From Alisma plantago-aquatica (lineage: Eukaryota > Streptophyta > Magnoliopsida > Alismatales > Alismataceae): a stretch of DNA of 64,000 nt. Of the stretch, positions 10,427 through 22,400 are shown piece after piece. The notes below the pieces were generated by a model that saw only the letters and a list, made by a program, of their open reading frames with translations, was not told the origin of the DNA and searched no databases. Position numbers and translations under genes: made by a program. The stretch covers positions 1,613,941,711 to 1,614,005,710 of the forward strand of contig OY856409.1 of the NCBI GenBank assembly GCA_963693085.1. Reading direction: 5' to 3'. Each line of letters starts with the position of its first letter. The stretch's first letter is position 1.

Positions 10427-12224
10427 CTATTTATTATTCTTTAGCGATATATGTATGGTTAAGTAGGAACTTGAATTTTTTTTCCATTTGGGTATATCTG
10501 TCATGGTGTCTAAGAGTTCGATATTGACACATAATGTCCTCGTAATTTCTTTGAACTTGTTGAACCTAGGGTCCAAGTGAGTGTTCTTCATCCATCCACA
10601 AAAAGGCATACACAACCTATGAATGGTCATATCTTCTTGAGGAGTGGATGGCTCTAGTGGTTGTGCGACAAACACTTCATCATCTTCCCTTGGTCAAAAT
10701 TTATGAGGGGAGGACCCAACCTTCCTTGAGTTTTCTGTTGTTTTCTGGTTACCCAAGAAAAGTGTTGGAAGGAGGCTTCTGGGCTTGTTGTGCAATAAGA
10801 TGGGCCAACTAAGCATCCATTGCCTTTTGATGGGCTTGTTGTCCAAGGATGATCTACTAGGCATCTACTTTTTTTTCAGTAAAGGGGATGGGGGCATTCT
10901 ATTGCATTTATAGTGGCAGTTGGTTTAGATTTTGATATTGTTGCCCTTAGTAGGGCCCATGGATTTGGGAATTACCCCTGTAATTTCCCTAGTTCCCAAA
11001 GTTCCTCTATTTTTGTTGTAAGGCAAGCCTAGTGGTGGACGGTTGTTGACTTGAGGATAAGGAGGTCTTTCTTGGGGAGCAAGTTGGGGAGCATTTTTGG
11101 CACCTGGCGAGTTTCCATATTGGAACCCAGGGTGGTTCTTGCTCTGGTTTGGTCTATAATAGGCTTGACCCTATATGCTATGAATGGAGTTGAGCTTCTC
11201 CATTTGCTGTCCAGCCTCCGATTTCATGAGAAATTATAAAGATATTAGCATGGTAGGAAGTGTGATCATATCCTTGGAAAATTCCATAGAGAGAGTCTAC
11301 AACCTTTACTTTTGAGGTTGCTCTCTCTTCTCATAGGCATTGAAATAAGACTCTAGGTGATCATGTTTCAAACCAATAAGATTAAGAGTTTCAACAATAT
11401 CTTTAATGTAGGGATTCTCTTCAACCTTGTCTACCTTGAGGACTCCACTAGTTCCTCATCACACTTGGGTTTCAGAACAATGTTTAACAACTTCCCAAGG
11501 ACTATCTAGGCTTTGATTATAAATTTCTTCCAGATGAGGAATCAAGAATGACTTTGATGTCATTGTCAACACCACAATATAATATTTTGATCAGTTGGTC
11601 TTGGGGTATATCATGATGGGGAAAATGACAGTGTAAGTCCTTAAACCTCTCCCAAGCTTCTCCTAGAGTTTGACCTAGGACTATTCGTAATTGGGTGTAT
11701 GTTCCCTAATTTCATAGGTAAGGGAAGGTGGGTAATACTTCTCCAAAAACTTAGATTAGAGTGCATCCCAAGTTGTGACATGGTCTACCTCCATGGCATT
11801 ATACCAACTACTTGCTTGGATAGAGAGAAAATATTTGAACACTGTAAGTCGTATGACATCCTCAGAAATGCTTGCGATCTTATGTAGGGAACATAGATTG
11901 GAAAATCATTCAATATGGTCTTGGCAACTGTCACCTTTGTTTCCAACAAAAGGGTTGGACTGTAGCATAGTGATCCAAGTAGTCAGATCTTGAACTGTGG
12001 GACAATGTAGTTTTGGGGAGTGAGAAGTGCTTCAATTGTTTTTTCCTTTCAATTTCACATAGCATGGCATCTCTGGCTGTCAGTTCAGCCAAAAAGACCT
12101 CTCTTCGAGCAACAAGGGCTTGCTCGATCATGTGGGTTACATCCTCATCGTACATCCCGAAGCAATTTTCTAGATTGAATATGGAACATCCTTTCAATTT
12201 ATTTTTCAAAAACTGGTGATGCAA
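10427..12224 (-). pseudogene. Gag remnant of gypsy element B
   Basis: Coding is scattered over several frames. The best recognisable piece is at 11101-11160, where the minus strand reads YRPNQSKNHPGFQYGN, matching the Asn-His-Pro motif common at the gag C-terminal part of this group. Near 11600-11700 the text fits the capsid-like Retrotrans_gag region but has stops. The open segment 11931-12224 (97 codons) is Glu, Arg and Lys rich around ALVARREVFLAEL and would be the gag N-terminal portion. Confidence 0.55.
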
Positions 12225-12413
12225 AATTAGTGGGTTGTGAGCATTGTATGCAAAGTTATAATCAAGTAGATATAAAAGATTGTAGAAAAATTAGAATGCC
12301 AGAATAGAAACTCAGTAGAAGGAGGAGTGGCACTTCCAAAATGGGACTCAGAAGGTGAAAAAAAGAACAAAAGTTTTGATCAAGTCTTCGAGTTTCAAAA
12401 AAAATGATCGTTG

Positions 12414-12431
12414 TCCCTGACAATGGTGCCA
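12414..12431 (-). other. Primer-binding site, tRNA-Asp type (element B)
   Basis: The minus strand reads TGGCACCATTGTCAGGGA, close to the tRNA-Asp complement and to the site in element A. It is 4 bases from the inferred LTR start at 12436. Confidence 0.72.
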
Positions 12432-13419
12432 AAATTGATATGCGTTGTTCAACGAACAATTCACTAGGGATTTTATCCTAGAGTTTAACCTTTTTTATGG
12501 TAAAACTACCAATTAAGGTTGTTTATTTATATAGAAGGATTGTTCCCACATGATAATGATTTTAAGATTGATTCTTAAACCCAAATTACTTTGAACAAAA
12601 TTGAACAAGAAAGTAAGAATTTGTTGTTGAAGATTTGATTATACTAAAGTAAGGAAGTAAATTTGAAATAAAATAGAAGTTACATAAAGAACAAGTATTG
12701 AAAGAGTTAAGCTAAGAACAAGGGTAGAAATGGTTATTCTAAGAAAAATTAAAGAGAAATTAACTATGAGCATGATTAAATTGCAAGTAAAGAAAGAGCC
12801 ATTGAGAAAAAGTTGTTCAAAAAATGAGGTGAATCGATAAATAAAGATATCCGGTATATGGGTTTTGCCACCATAGCCTGTGTCAAAATAGATCGATGAA
12901 ATCTATAAGATAAAGGAAGTTATAAGAGGGTATGTAGAAACATTCTCAAATGCATCTACATAAGACAAACTCCCAAAAAATTCATGTTCCGCGTAGTCTA
13001 ATTCCCAATAAAGCGCCTTTCGAGGTCCCAAATACCATCTATCGAATAAAATTGTATAGAAGTCGATCTAATTCACACTATGTCTATGGGGCTAATCCCC
13101 ACACCCTGATATAGCAACTACTCATAATCCATGGAGATTAAAGGAAGAATAAAGGAAGCAAGGAAGTAAGCCATAGATTAGATGAAGAAGAATCCCAAGG
13201 GAATCTTAGCTAGTGATAATAAAATGGCTATCTTCCTTTGATCCTTGTTCCCAAAGGGAAGACTAAGAAGAAAAGAAGAAGAACTAGGAATCTTGAGAAA
13301 GAAACACTAATTTTATTGAAGAGAAAGGAGTACAGATGCAATAATTGAAATAACCAGTGCTTAAAATGAAGATGCATGTACAAAATATTAGATCCTCTTT
13401 CTTGTGAAGTTCCCCCACC

Positions 13420-13429
13420 TTTTATAGGG
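13420..13429 (-). promoter_or_regulatory. TATA-like box in gypsy B LTR
   Basis: The minus strand reads CCCTATAAAA, a strong TATA match flanked by C/G-rich DNA. It lies 77 bases downstream of the 18-bp palindrome. Confidence 0.58.
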
Positions 13430-13506
13430 GAAGGAGGGGTGGAAACACTAAAAGGGGAAGAAGAAAAGAATAGGTGGTGGCTGCTGAAGAATCATGAACG
13501 CGTGTC

Positions 13507-13524
13507 GTGAACTGATCAGTTCAC
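13507..13524. repeat. Perfect 18-bp palindrome in gypsy B LTR
   Basis: GTGAACTGATCAGTTCAC equals its own reverse complement. It lies upstream of the LTR TATA box and is followed by other GATC-containing words such as AATCGATCAATT (13533). Confidence 0.85.
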
Positions 13525-14190
13525 AACCTAAATCGATCAATTTGGGTCTGAAGGAATGTGAAAGAAAGTCAAAAACCCTAAGGGGGTGGTGGAATTGTCT
13601 TGATCAAATCTTAGACTCCAAGTAATCTTAGATGACCGATTGGAGTATGAAATGGTCGGGTCAGGCTTGTGAATGCATAGAAGGAAATCAAAACCCTATG
13701 TCAGGGTGGCGACACTACTAGGTCGGGACTTGGTCTTCAAGTAATCTCAACTGGTCATCTTAGGGTTTCAGACGCTCACTTTTTTAGGAAGTGAGCCAAC
13801 CATTTTAGTGGTGTGAGAAGCTCATTTTGGTGTTTGAATGGTTGGTGAGAAAGAGATGACTCTAGGGATGAAATGGTCATCTGGGCTCTTCGGTGTGGTG
13901 TTCTTTAGATATGAAACAAACAGTTCAAAGCATGAATCAATAACTTCAAGTGTTGAGGTGGTCATGATCTTGTGATTAAGGAGGAATTTCTAAGATATAA
14001 AAGAAAATACATAAGAATTTGCATTATTGGTTAAGAAGTGAGAAATTTGCAATGATTTCTATAAAAGTAGCAAAAAAGAAATAAATTACTAAGAAAAGAC
14101 TAAGAAAAATTCATTTAAAAATGGATGAATATATATTGATCACGAGACAATGAGCTTAGTGTGATGTATATCTAGGTTCAATCCTAACAC

Positions 14191-17100
14191 CAAAAGGGAG
14201 ATTTACCTGGCCTCCATGATATTGTTTATGCATGTTTGTGATGTAGTGAGAGAATAAACATAGGTAGTGGTGGTGAAACTCACTCATCCTCATGTATCCA
14301 TCCATCGAATAATATTAGATTTCACTTCACTATTTTATTCTTGTACATTAGCTATAATCAATCAAGTCCACCATTTGTGATAAATACTCTTCCAAGTTTG
14401 GTTAAATCGATCAACCAATTTTTTATTTTTTTTCCTTTGGGTTCGATCCTTAACTATACTGTGAGAAGACCATCCACTTGTAAGTGGTGACTATTTTACT
14501 TGTTTAAGACAAACTATAAGGATGTCACCCCTAGTGAATTTTCCAGTGTGATAAAAGCCATGTTAGTATTCTTTCCAAGAAAAGGAGAGACAACAAGGGG
14601 AAATGAAGTGGATGATGGCATGTTGAAGAAAGGAAGGACAACTCCTTCCCGTCGTTTCTATAAGTGTGATGTAGAGTTCCTAGTGGTCTATATAGACTAC
14701 ATATAATCGTGGAAGCCATTGATTCCATGCAAGGAGGATGCCATCAACTTTAGCTCATGTGCTACTTGTAAAGGGAGAATATCACTGTGCAAGGATAGTC
14801 ATTGGACTTTCTCCAGGACAAGGTACATCTTGCACCTTCTTTCCTAAAACATCATTGTTGATGCGATCTGCTGGTCAAGAAATAAGGGCATAAATTTTTG
14901 TTTCCACTATCTACTTTGTGTCCATCTTTTTCTACACATTGTTGATGATGTTGTTCATTGTCACACAATACATGTATATAACTTTTGGCATGACTTATTG
15001 TGTGATTCACTTTTTGGCCTTTCTTCTCTAGCTGCATTAAAGGTCCTAAAAGTGGCTATCGTGGCCTTTGTTGAAACAAAACCTGATGGTATCCACTCCG
15101 AACATCATGATGACATCTTTTTATTTAATCACACAGATGGAAAACACACTAGTGTTGACCTAACTAGTGTCTTTCGTCTGTCATGTATTCTCTCAAGTAA
15201 CTTTAAAGTGGTCTAGAAAAATAGTGATGCTACTGCACAAAAGTTACAAAAGCATGACACAACTATTATGGAAAATAACCATCTTTTTTCCTTTTACTTT
15301 CAATACCTTTGCAATATTTGTTGGTGATACAACCTCTCTTATACGATGCCTGCAACACATCACCAATAGGGACCTTATGCTACCAACTTCTACATATTAT
15401 AATTTTGTTTTTATATCTACAAATTTTGACATCTAGAAAGGATCGAAAGCCAAATTTGTTGCCCACACTTTTGTGAAGCTCTTTTTCTAATTTTGAATTG
15501 AGATGATTTTAACATGTGTTTATATTTGTAAGATTATAACGTTTATTTTAGGATCAAATATTTATAACTGACCTATCCCAGGTTGATGTAACCCCAATCC
15601 TGAGGATCCTAGACATTGGTCATACCTTTTTTAAAATAAACAAATAATTACATCGACAAATCAAAAGCAGTTATCACAAAGACAATAAGCCTAGTAAGCT
15701 TGACAGTTTGTTAGCCAAACTACACTATAAATTGGTTCAGATAGTAGGTCATATTGGTTTATTTACCATAAGTTTTGAGTTCAACACCAAATTAGAGTGC
15801 TCATGTGAATTATTTATTGCATCAACTATAGACTCTCTTTTGAGATCATGATAAATCTCATCATATCCTCTCCATGAAAAACTATAAGCAAAACATGATA
15901 ACTTTAACGTAATTATTACTAAGTGGTATGATTAACCTCTTATCTACAAACAATTGTAACATAAAATAAACTTGTATGGGCAATAAATGTGATAATCCCT
16001 CAATCAATTTTGTCAAAATTGGTTGTTAGCTCCTCCAATGACACCCCATTGGAGATGTAGGTTCCCTTCATACAATGCTCGAAAAAAATAGGAGTGGACT
16101 CCTCTTAAGACACCCCATGGTAGAAAAAATAATAATAAAACTAGAAGTGCAAAAAAAATAGAGCATCACAAACAATAATTTAATCAAATCAAGGGGTAGT
16201 CCATGCCATCTTTCATTTATCATTTAGGTTCTAGGGAAGGATAAGCTCAAGATCCATCCTCAAGGAAAGATTTAGGCAAGGACTTGAAGTAGAAGAGTCC
16301 TTTAGTACCCATGTCAGCCAATCCTCCCAAACTATGAAGGCCATAGAAAGGCCTTTTCCTAAAGTGGAAAGGTAAAATCACCTATGAAAAAGAGACAACC
16401 ATTTGTTACAATGTCAGATAATAGAAGTGTGTACAAATATAATCATAGGTATTCAAATATTTTACACTAACGCAAGATATTCTACTAAATACAAGAAGCA
16501 AGAAGACCAAATAGAGAGATAGTTGGACTTTATGAATGTTTTTTACATCAAACATTAGATAGTCCCAGTTGGTAGGTATATGAGCTAACCTATATGTGTT
16601 ATAAAACTAGGTCCAAAATGATTTTGTGAACTCACATTTGAAGAAAATATGTGTGTATCCTCAAAATCATCACACGCAAAAAATGCATGTGTGCTAGCCC
16701 AACCTCTTGTATGCTATTTTTAGAATATAGTATGCTTATTATGTGTCATACTCCAAATTTGTTCAACATTCCAACGTGCAAAATTAACATTCTACATCTT
16801 TTTTCATAGTTAGTATAAAGACCTAGAAAGGGGAAAAAATGTTTCAGGTACAAAGAAACTTTTTCCTAACTTCCATGCTATTTGTGATTGTTAGAATGAG
16901 TGGATAGGAGAAGTAAGAATTGGGTTGTAAATGGGTAGCATATCATCTTGCACATACTATTATCCTCATCAAAATTGCAAATAAAAGGTAAGAACAATAT
17001 CCTTTCCCAAGAAACATTCATCCTACCCTACCATCACCCATTTACCCACATGGTAAATGGTTAGGGTAATAGGTGAAACAACGAAAACATAAAGATGATA

Positions 17101-19310
17101 TAAAATATTTTCAACAACCATTTCATTAAATATTTCCTATGTAGAATGCTCGATGATCCTAAAAAAATTCTAAATAATAACAAGTTATGTTTCACAAGTA
17201 TATACCCGAGAAGATAATTCTTAACCCAACATTTATGTTTAGACTTCTTTTTATGTATATTTCTTACTATTGAAGAATTAGTTTTACTTTCTAATGTATG
17301 ATTCAAAAACATTGATATGGAATCAAATAATGCAACATATTAAGCAAATAATGGTGAGGTTTGTTGAATTTTGTATGGAAGTAGGAGATATGTCTGAACT
17401 ACAAATTGTTCATTTAACTTTAATCAATGGGTAAATGAGTGAAGTATTTAGACTAAACCATCTCCATTTACACTATGCTTTTTAGGTGGAGTCAAACTTG
17501 GTAAATGGTAAAAGGGTGGTGGGAAAAAAAATGCTTACCCTTACCGTACCATATTGGGTATGGGTAGTGGAAAAGAAGGTGATAATTTACCCATTTAGCT
17601 CCCCAAGTAAGAACGTTATCCCATCAAGAGTAAAAAAGGTTGTGTATGAGTTATTTTGAGGTTATTATTTCACTATAAATATAAAAATATGACTGAAAAA
17701 TTAATGGATATGTTTAGTAAGTGATGAACATGTTCCCATATTTTCATATTCTCTATACTCTCATTAGGTGACCAATAATTAGATCAGAATTTTAAATTAA
17801 CAAAAACGATGTATTTGGAGTAAAAATGGTTGTATTTTGACAAAATTCAGAGTCTAGAAATATTTCTAAAATTTTAATGGATAGAGATTTTTTCCTTGCA
17901 AACATGATTGGGCCAAGTTTCTCATGAATTGCATCAATTGAATCTATGATGTTAGTAAACATGTAGTGTGAATATGAGGTTTGATGATCCTTGGCCTTTT
18001 TTCTTACTTTCTTTGTAGAGGTCTCACCTAACATATTAATATGTCTACAATCATCCATGTCCTAACAAAGAAACTTGTATCTAATGATATTGATACATTC
18101 TTCAACCAAAACTAGAAGAGGAATGTAACCAGTAAAGTATTAAGAGACATTTGCAAATTCAGAAGTGTCAGGATCCTAACTCTACCAAGATATTTTCATT
18201 TCCATATGGATAGAAAGTTGTGAGTATTTAAGATCAGGTCTCAAACTAAGTTGTTGAATTTTAAGGGAGAGAGAGATAAACCAAGTATCTAATAAAATAT
18301 GTGTCTTCCTAAAAATTGATGATGTGTTTGAAATTTGAAATGTATGAATTCAATGCATGATTTCCAATAATAGAACATTTTTTGAAAATAAATCCAGAAC
18401 ATGTGAGATGTGATAAAAAGCCAATAACAAAAACAATTTAAGGAGATACATGTATATTTGTTTAAGAAATATAGTAGTATCATCACAAACTGAATTATTT
18501 TGCCTTGCTGAAACATGTTATTATAGATGTGGTCAAGACCAATTTCTACTCTAACATTGTGAGGTAGTTTAGAAGTGGTCAAGTACATGGGAAAGATAAA
18601 AATAGGTTACCTTGTATGAGAGCATTGGATCGATGGAACTAGCTAAATGTTGATCCATTTATGAGAGTAGAGAAGTGTGGTAGCTAATATTCTCATAGAT
18701 CTACTTTATTCATTGACTTAGAAAACTATAACCCTTTTTTCTATCCACTGTATTATAAATCCATAATGTTAACAACATTTTCCAAATCAAGTTTAATGTA
18801 CACAGTAGTGTGCTTCTATTGTGGAATGTTTGAGTTGCTTCATTAACCAATACATATGCATTACAAATATATCTTCCTTTTTAAAATACAATAGGTTCTT
18901 TAACGATATTATTATTCATGTGTGCTTAAGTCAATTATTGAAATGCTATGCTATGATTATATATGATATATTTATGAGACCATTTTTTGGAAATGATTAA
19001 CATCTATGGTACAATATGCATTTATTTAGAACGTCCATTTGGGTGTGATGTCATCACAGTTTTCAATAAATCAAATAGATTAATGAAGTAGTGTTTTATC
19101 TTATTACAATGAGTGTGGTAAAATGATAAGTGTAAACTGTATAGACTTTTGATTTGTTGGCTCTATACTTGAGGATATTTCTATTGATATCCTTCTATTT
19201 GAACTTTTTAGGCATGTGAGGACGGTTAACTATTTGTTACGGGAAAGAGTGTCACAATTAATAGTAAATAAATTTTATATATTTTTGTTATCTTTTGGAT
19301 AAAGTAACAC
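14191..19310. other. AT-rich DNA, no gene recognised
   Basis: All short open frames here lack known motifs. At 14439-14500 the text GGGTTCGATCC followed by AAGTGGTGA resembles the end of some gypsy LTRs in plus orientation, but no primer-binding site follows. Around 17010-17075 and 17400-17600 the words ACCCATTTACC and GGTAAATGG recur in both orientations and could be a decayed foldback element. No target duplication was found. Confidence 0.5.
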
Positions 19311-19313
19311 ATT

Positions 19314-19435
19314 CCCCCCCCCCCTCTCACACACTTGTATCCCATGAGGGTGGTAAATGAAGATGACAATTCGGATTCAAACTCAGTTCCCTTTGTTAGG
19401 AGACGACATGCTTGACCACTTTAGCCAATCCTTAT
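19314..19435 (-). mobile_element. tRNA-derived SINE-like remnant with C-run
   Basis: The minus strand shows an A-box-like TGGCTAAAGTGG (plus 19416-19427) and a B-box-like GAGTTTGAATCCG (plus 19372-19384), about 32 bases apart, as in RNA polymerase III promoters of plant SINEs. It is followed by GTGTGTGAGAGG and a run of 11 G (plus 19314-19324), a tail type seen in some plant SINEs. Full length and target duplication are not determined. Confidence 0.5.
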
Positions 19436-22400
19436 AGACACTCATTTTTTATCTTTGAACAAATCTCAAATGTAGTTTTTAATGTGTGTACTGATACTCT
19501 ATCTATTTATGATCACTACATCATTTATCATTTGGTTGTGATTTATCAAGTCTCCAACTCTTCCGAAATAGGATTTGTAAGATAAATTTATGTTACTATC
19601 ATTTTCCTTGACATACTATTTATTTGGTCTAGATTTCATAAAATTTATTAGTTATGCATAAGATACTCATCTTTTGTCTTTAATTGTCAAAGGGATCTTT
19701 GGTATGGTTGGTTTTGGGCGTAGGGAGTTCTAGTTGCAACCTAACTATATTTATATTCATGTTATCAAATGTATAATTGTGTCATATGATTAATGTGAAT
19801 ATGATTTTTTAGGTTTAACAAATGGTAAAGAATGGAGAAACACATTTTTTATCATATGTTACCCATATTGGTCAACAATTCGAATAAATGCATTATGAAT
19901 GGCCGCATGTAGGTCCTATATGAAAGGTTTATGACCCCAAGGGATAAATATTGTGTTCAAGATGATTTTGTATATATGATCAAGATGATATAGATTATCC
20001 CATAGTTGTCAACATGAGTCTCTTTGTAGTCGAGACTCATAAGTATCTCTATGTCAATTACATTGTGTATACTTTGTATTCAGGTCAACAAGATTCGTGT
20101 ACTTGATCTAGTTACCAAAAGCTATGTTGAAATATTGATTCATATGGTTTTCAACCTATTTTGATGAAAAAATCACCTCCTATGACCCACGAGATATCTT
20201 TGAACATATTGACTAATTGAATCAATGATATAAAATCATTCATCGATCATGGGGATGTTTTTTATAAGTACAGCAGAAGTATAAGGTGTTATTGTCAATG
20301 ATATTTTGGACTTGTTATTGTGCATTTTTTCTATGGGTATCGAGTTGATTTAATGGTTTTGCATCCCATTCTATGAGGCTGACTTCACTAAGACCAAAGA
20401 TGGAATTCACATCTAATTGGTCATAATATTGCCTATATGATTTCAGGTTGAATTTGTCTGAGACTAGTCTTAGTTCCCTAAACTATAATTGGTTTTACAT
20501 TTTATGCTCTAGTAAAGCATCTATTTTCAATGTCTTCAGTAGAGGAATCCCCACACACCTTCAAGATAAGAATGTTAATTAAAAACTATTATGATCAAAA
20601 CCTTGCAACAATTTCACCATCATATAAGATCTAAAAATGTTGTGTAGCTAGCTTTAAGGGTCTATTATTTTACAAACATATATAAATATTTCAAGGTATG
20701 AAAGTCTTAAATCTGGATCCTGGATATTATCAAATGAGATGTCTATTTTTATAGTAGATATGAAACTTCTCCAGTGAGTCCCATATTATGTTTTAGATTA
20801 TGATATACAAGACATGAAGGATGTCATGGTGTATGAAACCTAAGTTAGGATAGGAAGTAGAGGTATTTGGTGAAAAAAATATGTGTTCATCAATTGGTTA
20901 ACCATGTTCTTGTTCACTGAGGGCATAGATGTGACATTCATGTGCTTTTATTTATCTATGTCATGATAATTGTCTCCATTTTTATCCTTGGCATATGCAA
21001 CCTTTCCATCTATGATGATCAATACTAATGTACTTATATTCTTAATTACTTCCACTTATTCATTTTTTTGTATCTATTTGGCACTTTCATGGGGTTCTAC
21101 ACCATATGGTCCTAATGTTCATTGACATATATGTTTGTGTTGAATTGTTTGGGAACAAACTTGGTTCCTTAGATTTGAAAGTCTTTGGGGAGTGTTGGGT
21201 GTGGTCATTTTTATTGATGTTGGGATTCTCTTTGTAACATACACAACACATTTTTTGTTATTAATTTTTTGAATGATCTTTATTAGGGGTTTGACCTCAA
21301 TTTTTTAGATTCTAACAAGGGATTGACTAGGTATCATAATTGTATGATTATATTCTAAAGAAGGGAGTAGGGATGTTTGATTCATTGGACGTTATATGAT
21401 ATGATAGATATTTTGATCAAATTTGATCTTAAGACGACTAGGAAATGAGTAAAATGTGGGGCAATGACTCATTGGGAGGCTTCAGAGTAGTTTTTCAGTT
21501 ATGGGTTGTCCTAATTGACTAAGTGTATGTTATCACCCTGATATTAAGCAACAATATTTCATATGTTAATATATTAAATATATGGTGGTATGGAAGTGAT
21601 AACGATCCAACCCACCCCAACATTTTGAGTGGACACATCACCCCAACAAAATGTCCATCATGATATTGTGGATGGGATATTTCTTTTCCAAATGAAATGG
21701 AGAGGGTGACACCAAAAATATGTTCTCTAGATGTTCCATCACAAAGAGTGTTCGCCATTTGAGTTTTAAAAAGACTATAATGTAGTTATGATATAACTAG
21801 GTAGGGGATAATCTAAATCCTTAGTGACATATAGATGTTAATTATTTGATTAGTCTTTTTTGGGAGGAGAAATGACAATTTTTTCATTAGTAGGAACACA
21901 TCTAAGATGCTTGGTGTAAACTGGGAGCTCCATGTAGACATCATCAATGTGATGTTGTGATTAAGTGTTCTAAATCATCGTGATGAAAGGAATTAAGGAG
22001 GAGACTCAGGGGAGTAGGCGTTTCAATGATGTGGAAGGAAGGAAAGCTCTCTGAATGTGGGTTGTGATGACATGGGAAGAATATATATAATAATATTTAT
22101 ATGATGACTTTGTAAGCTATTATATACTATTTGTCAAATAGGAAGGAAGTGTATGTGGAATTTTAATTCATGCATGGGTGTGAAATAACATGAGTAATGA
22201 TGTGTGTGGGAAGAATAATGTATTCTATTAAGGTTTTTATTCTTTTGAAAATACAATTTGGAACTTACGGAGTATCTAAATGAAAAAATTGGAGATGAGT
22301 GTATTGGATTATTCTTAGGAGTTGTCTGAGGAGATGTGGTTGTGCTCTAATGTAGTACATCATGGTGTCTGTGTCGTCATTGGAAGCGCTAGAAAAAAAT

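Larger units (their letters stand above)
9230..14190 (-). mobile_element. Ty3/gypsy gag-protease element B
   Basis: This has the same layout and orientation as element A. An LTR extends from about 14190 to 12436, then come a tRNA-Asp-type primer-binding site, gag, protease and a tail containing GGTTGCCTCCCAAAAAGC (9232-9249). No reverse transcriptase or integrase was found. Frames are more broken than in A. The left limit is set only by the conserved tail word, and the right limit is approximate. Shared architecture with A suggests the same non-autonomous class, but the LTR sequences look unrelated. Confidence 0.68.
12436..14190 (-). mobile_element. 5' LTR of gypsy element B (upper edge approximate)
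   Basis: It starts TGATATGCG beside the primer-binding site. It contains a TATA-like box (13420-13429), a perfect 18-bp palindrome (13507-13524) and GATC/GGTCG-rich words to about 13900. The leader (12500-13400) is A and AAG rich. The upper boundary is put near CAATCCTAACA at about 14180, but I could not find a matching LTR, so it is uncertain by a few hundred bases. Confidence 0.5.

Noticed and set aside
14439..14500. GGGTTCGATCC and AAGTGGTGA phrase like the end of a gypsy LTR in plus orientation
   Set aside because: No primer-binding site, LTR partner or coding sequence follows. It could also belong to the edge of element B.
17010..17600. Repeated ACCCATTTACC / GGTAAATGG words in both orientations, a possible MITE
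   Set aside because: No defined terminal inverted repeat or target duplication could be fixed by eye.
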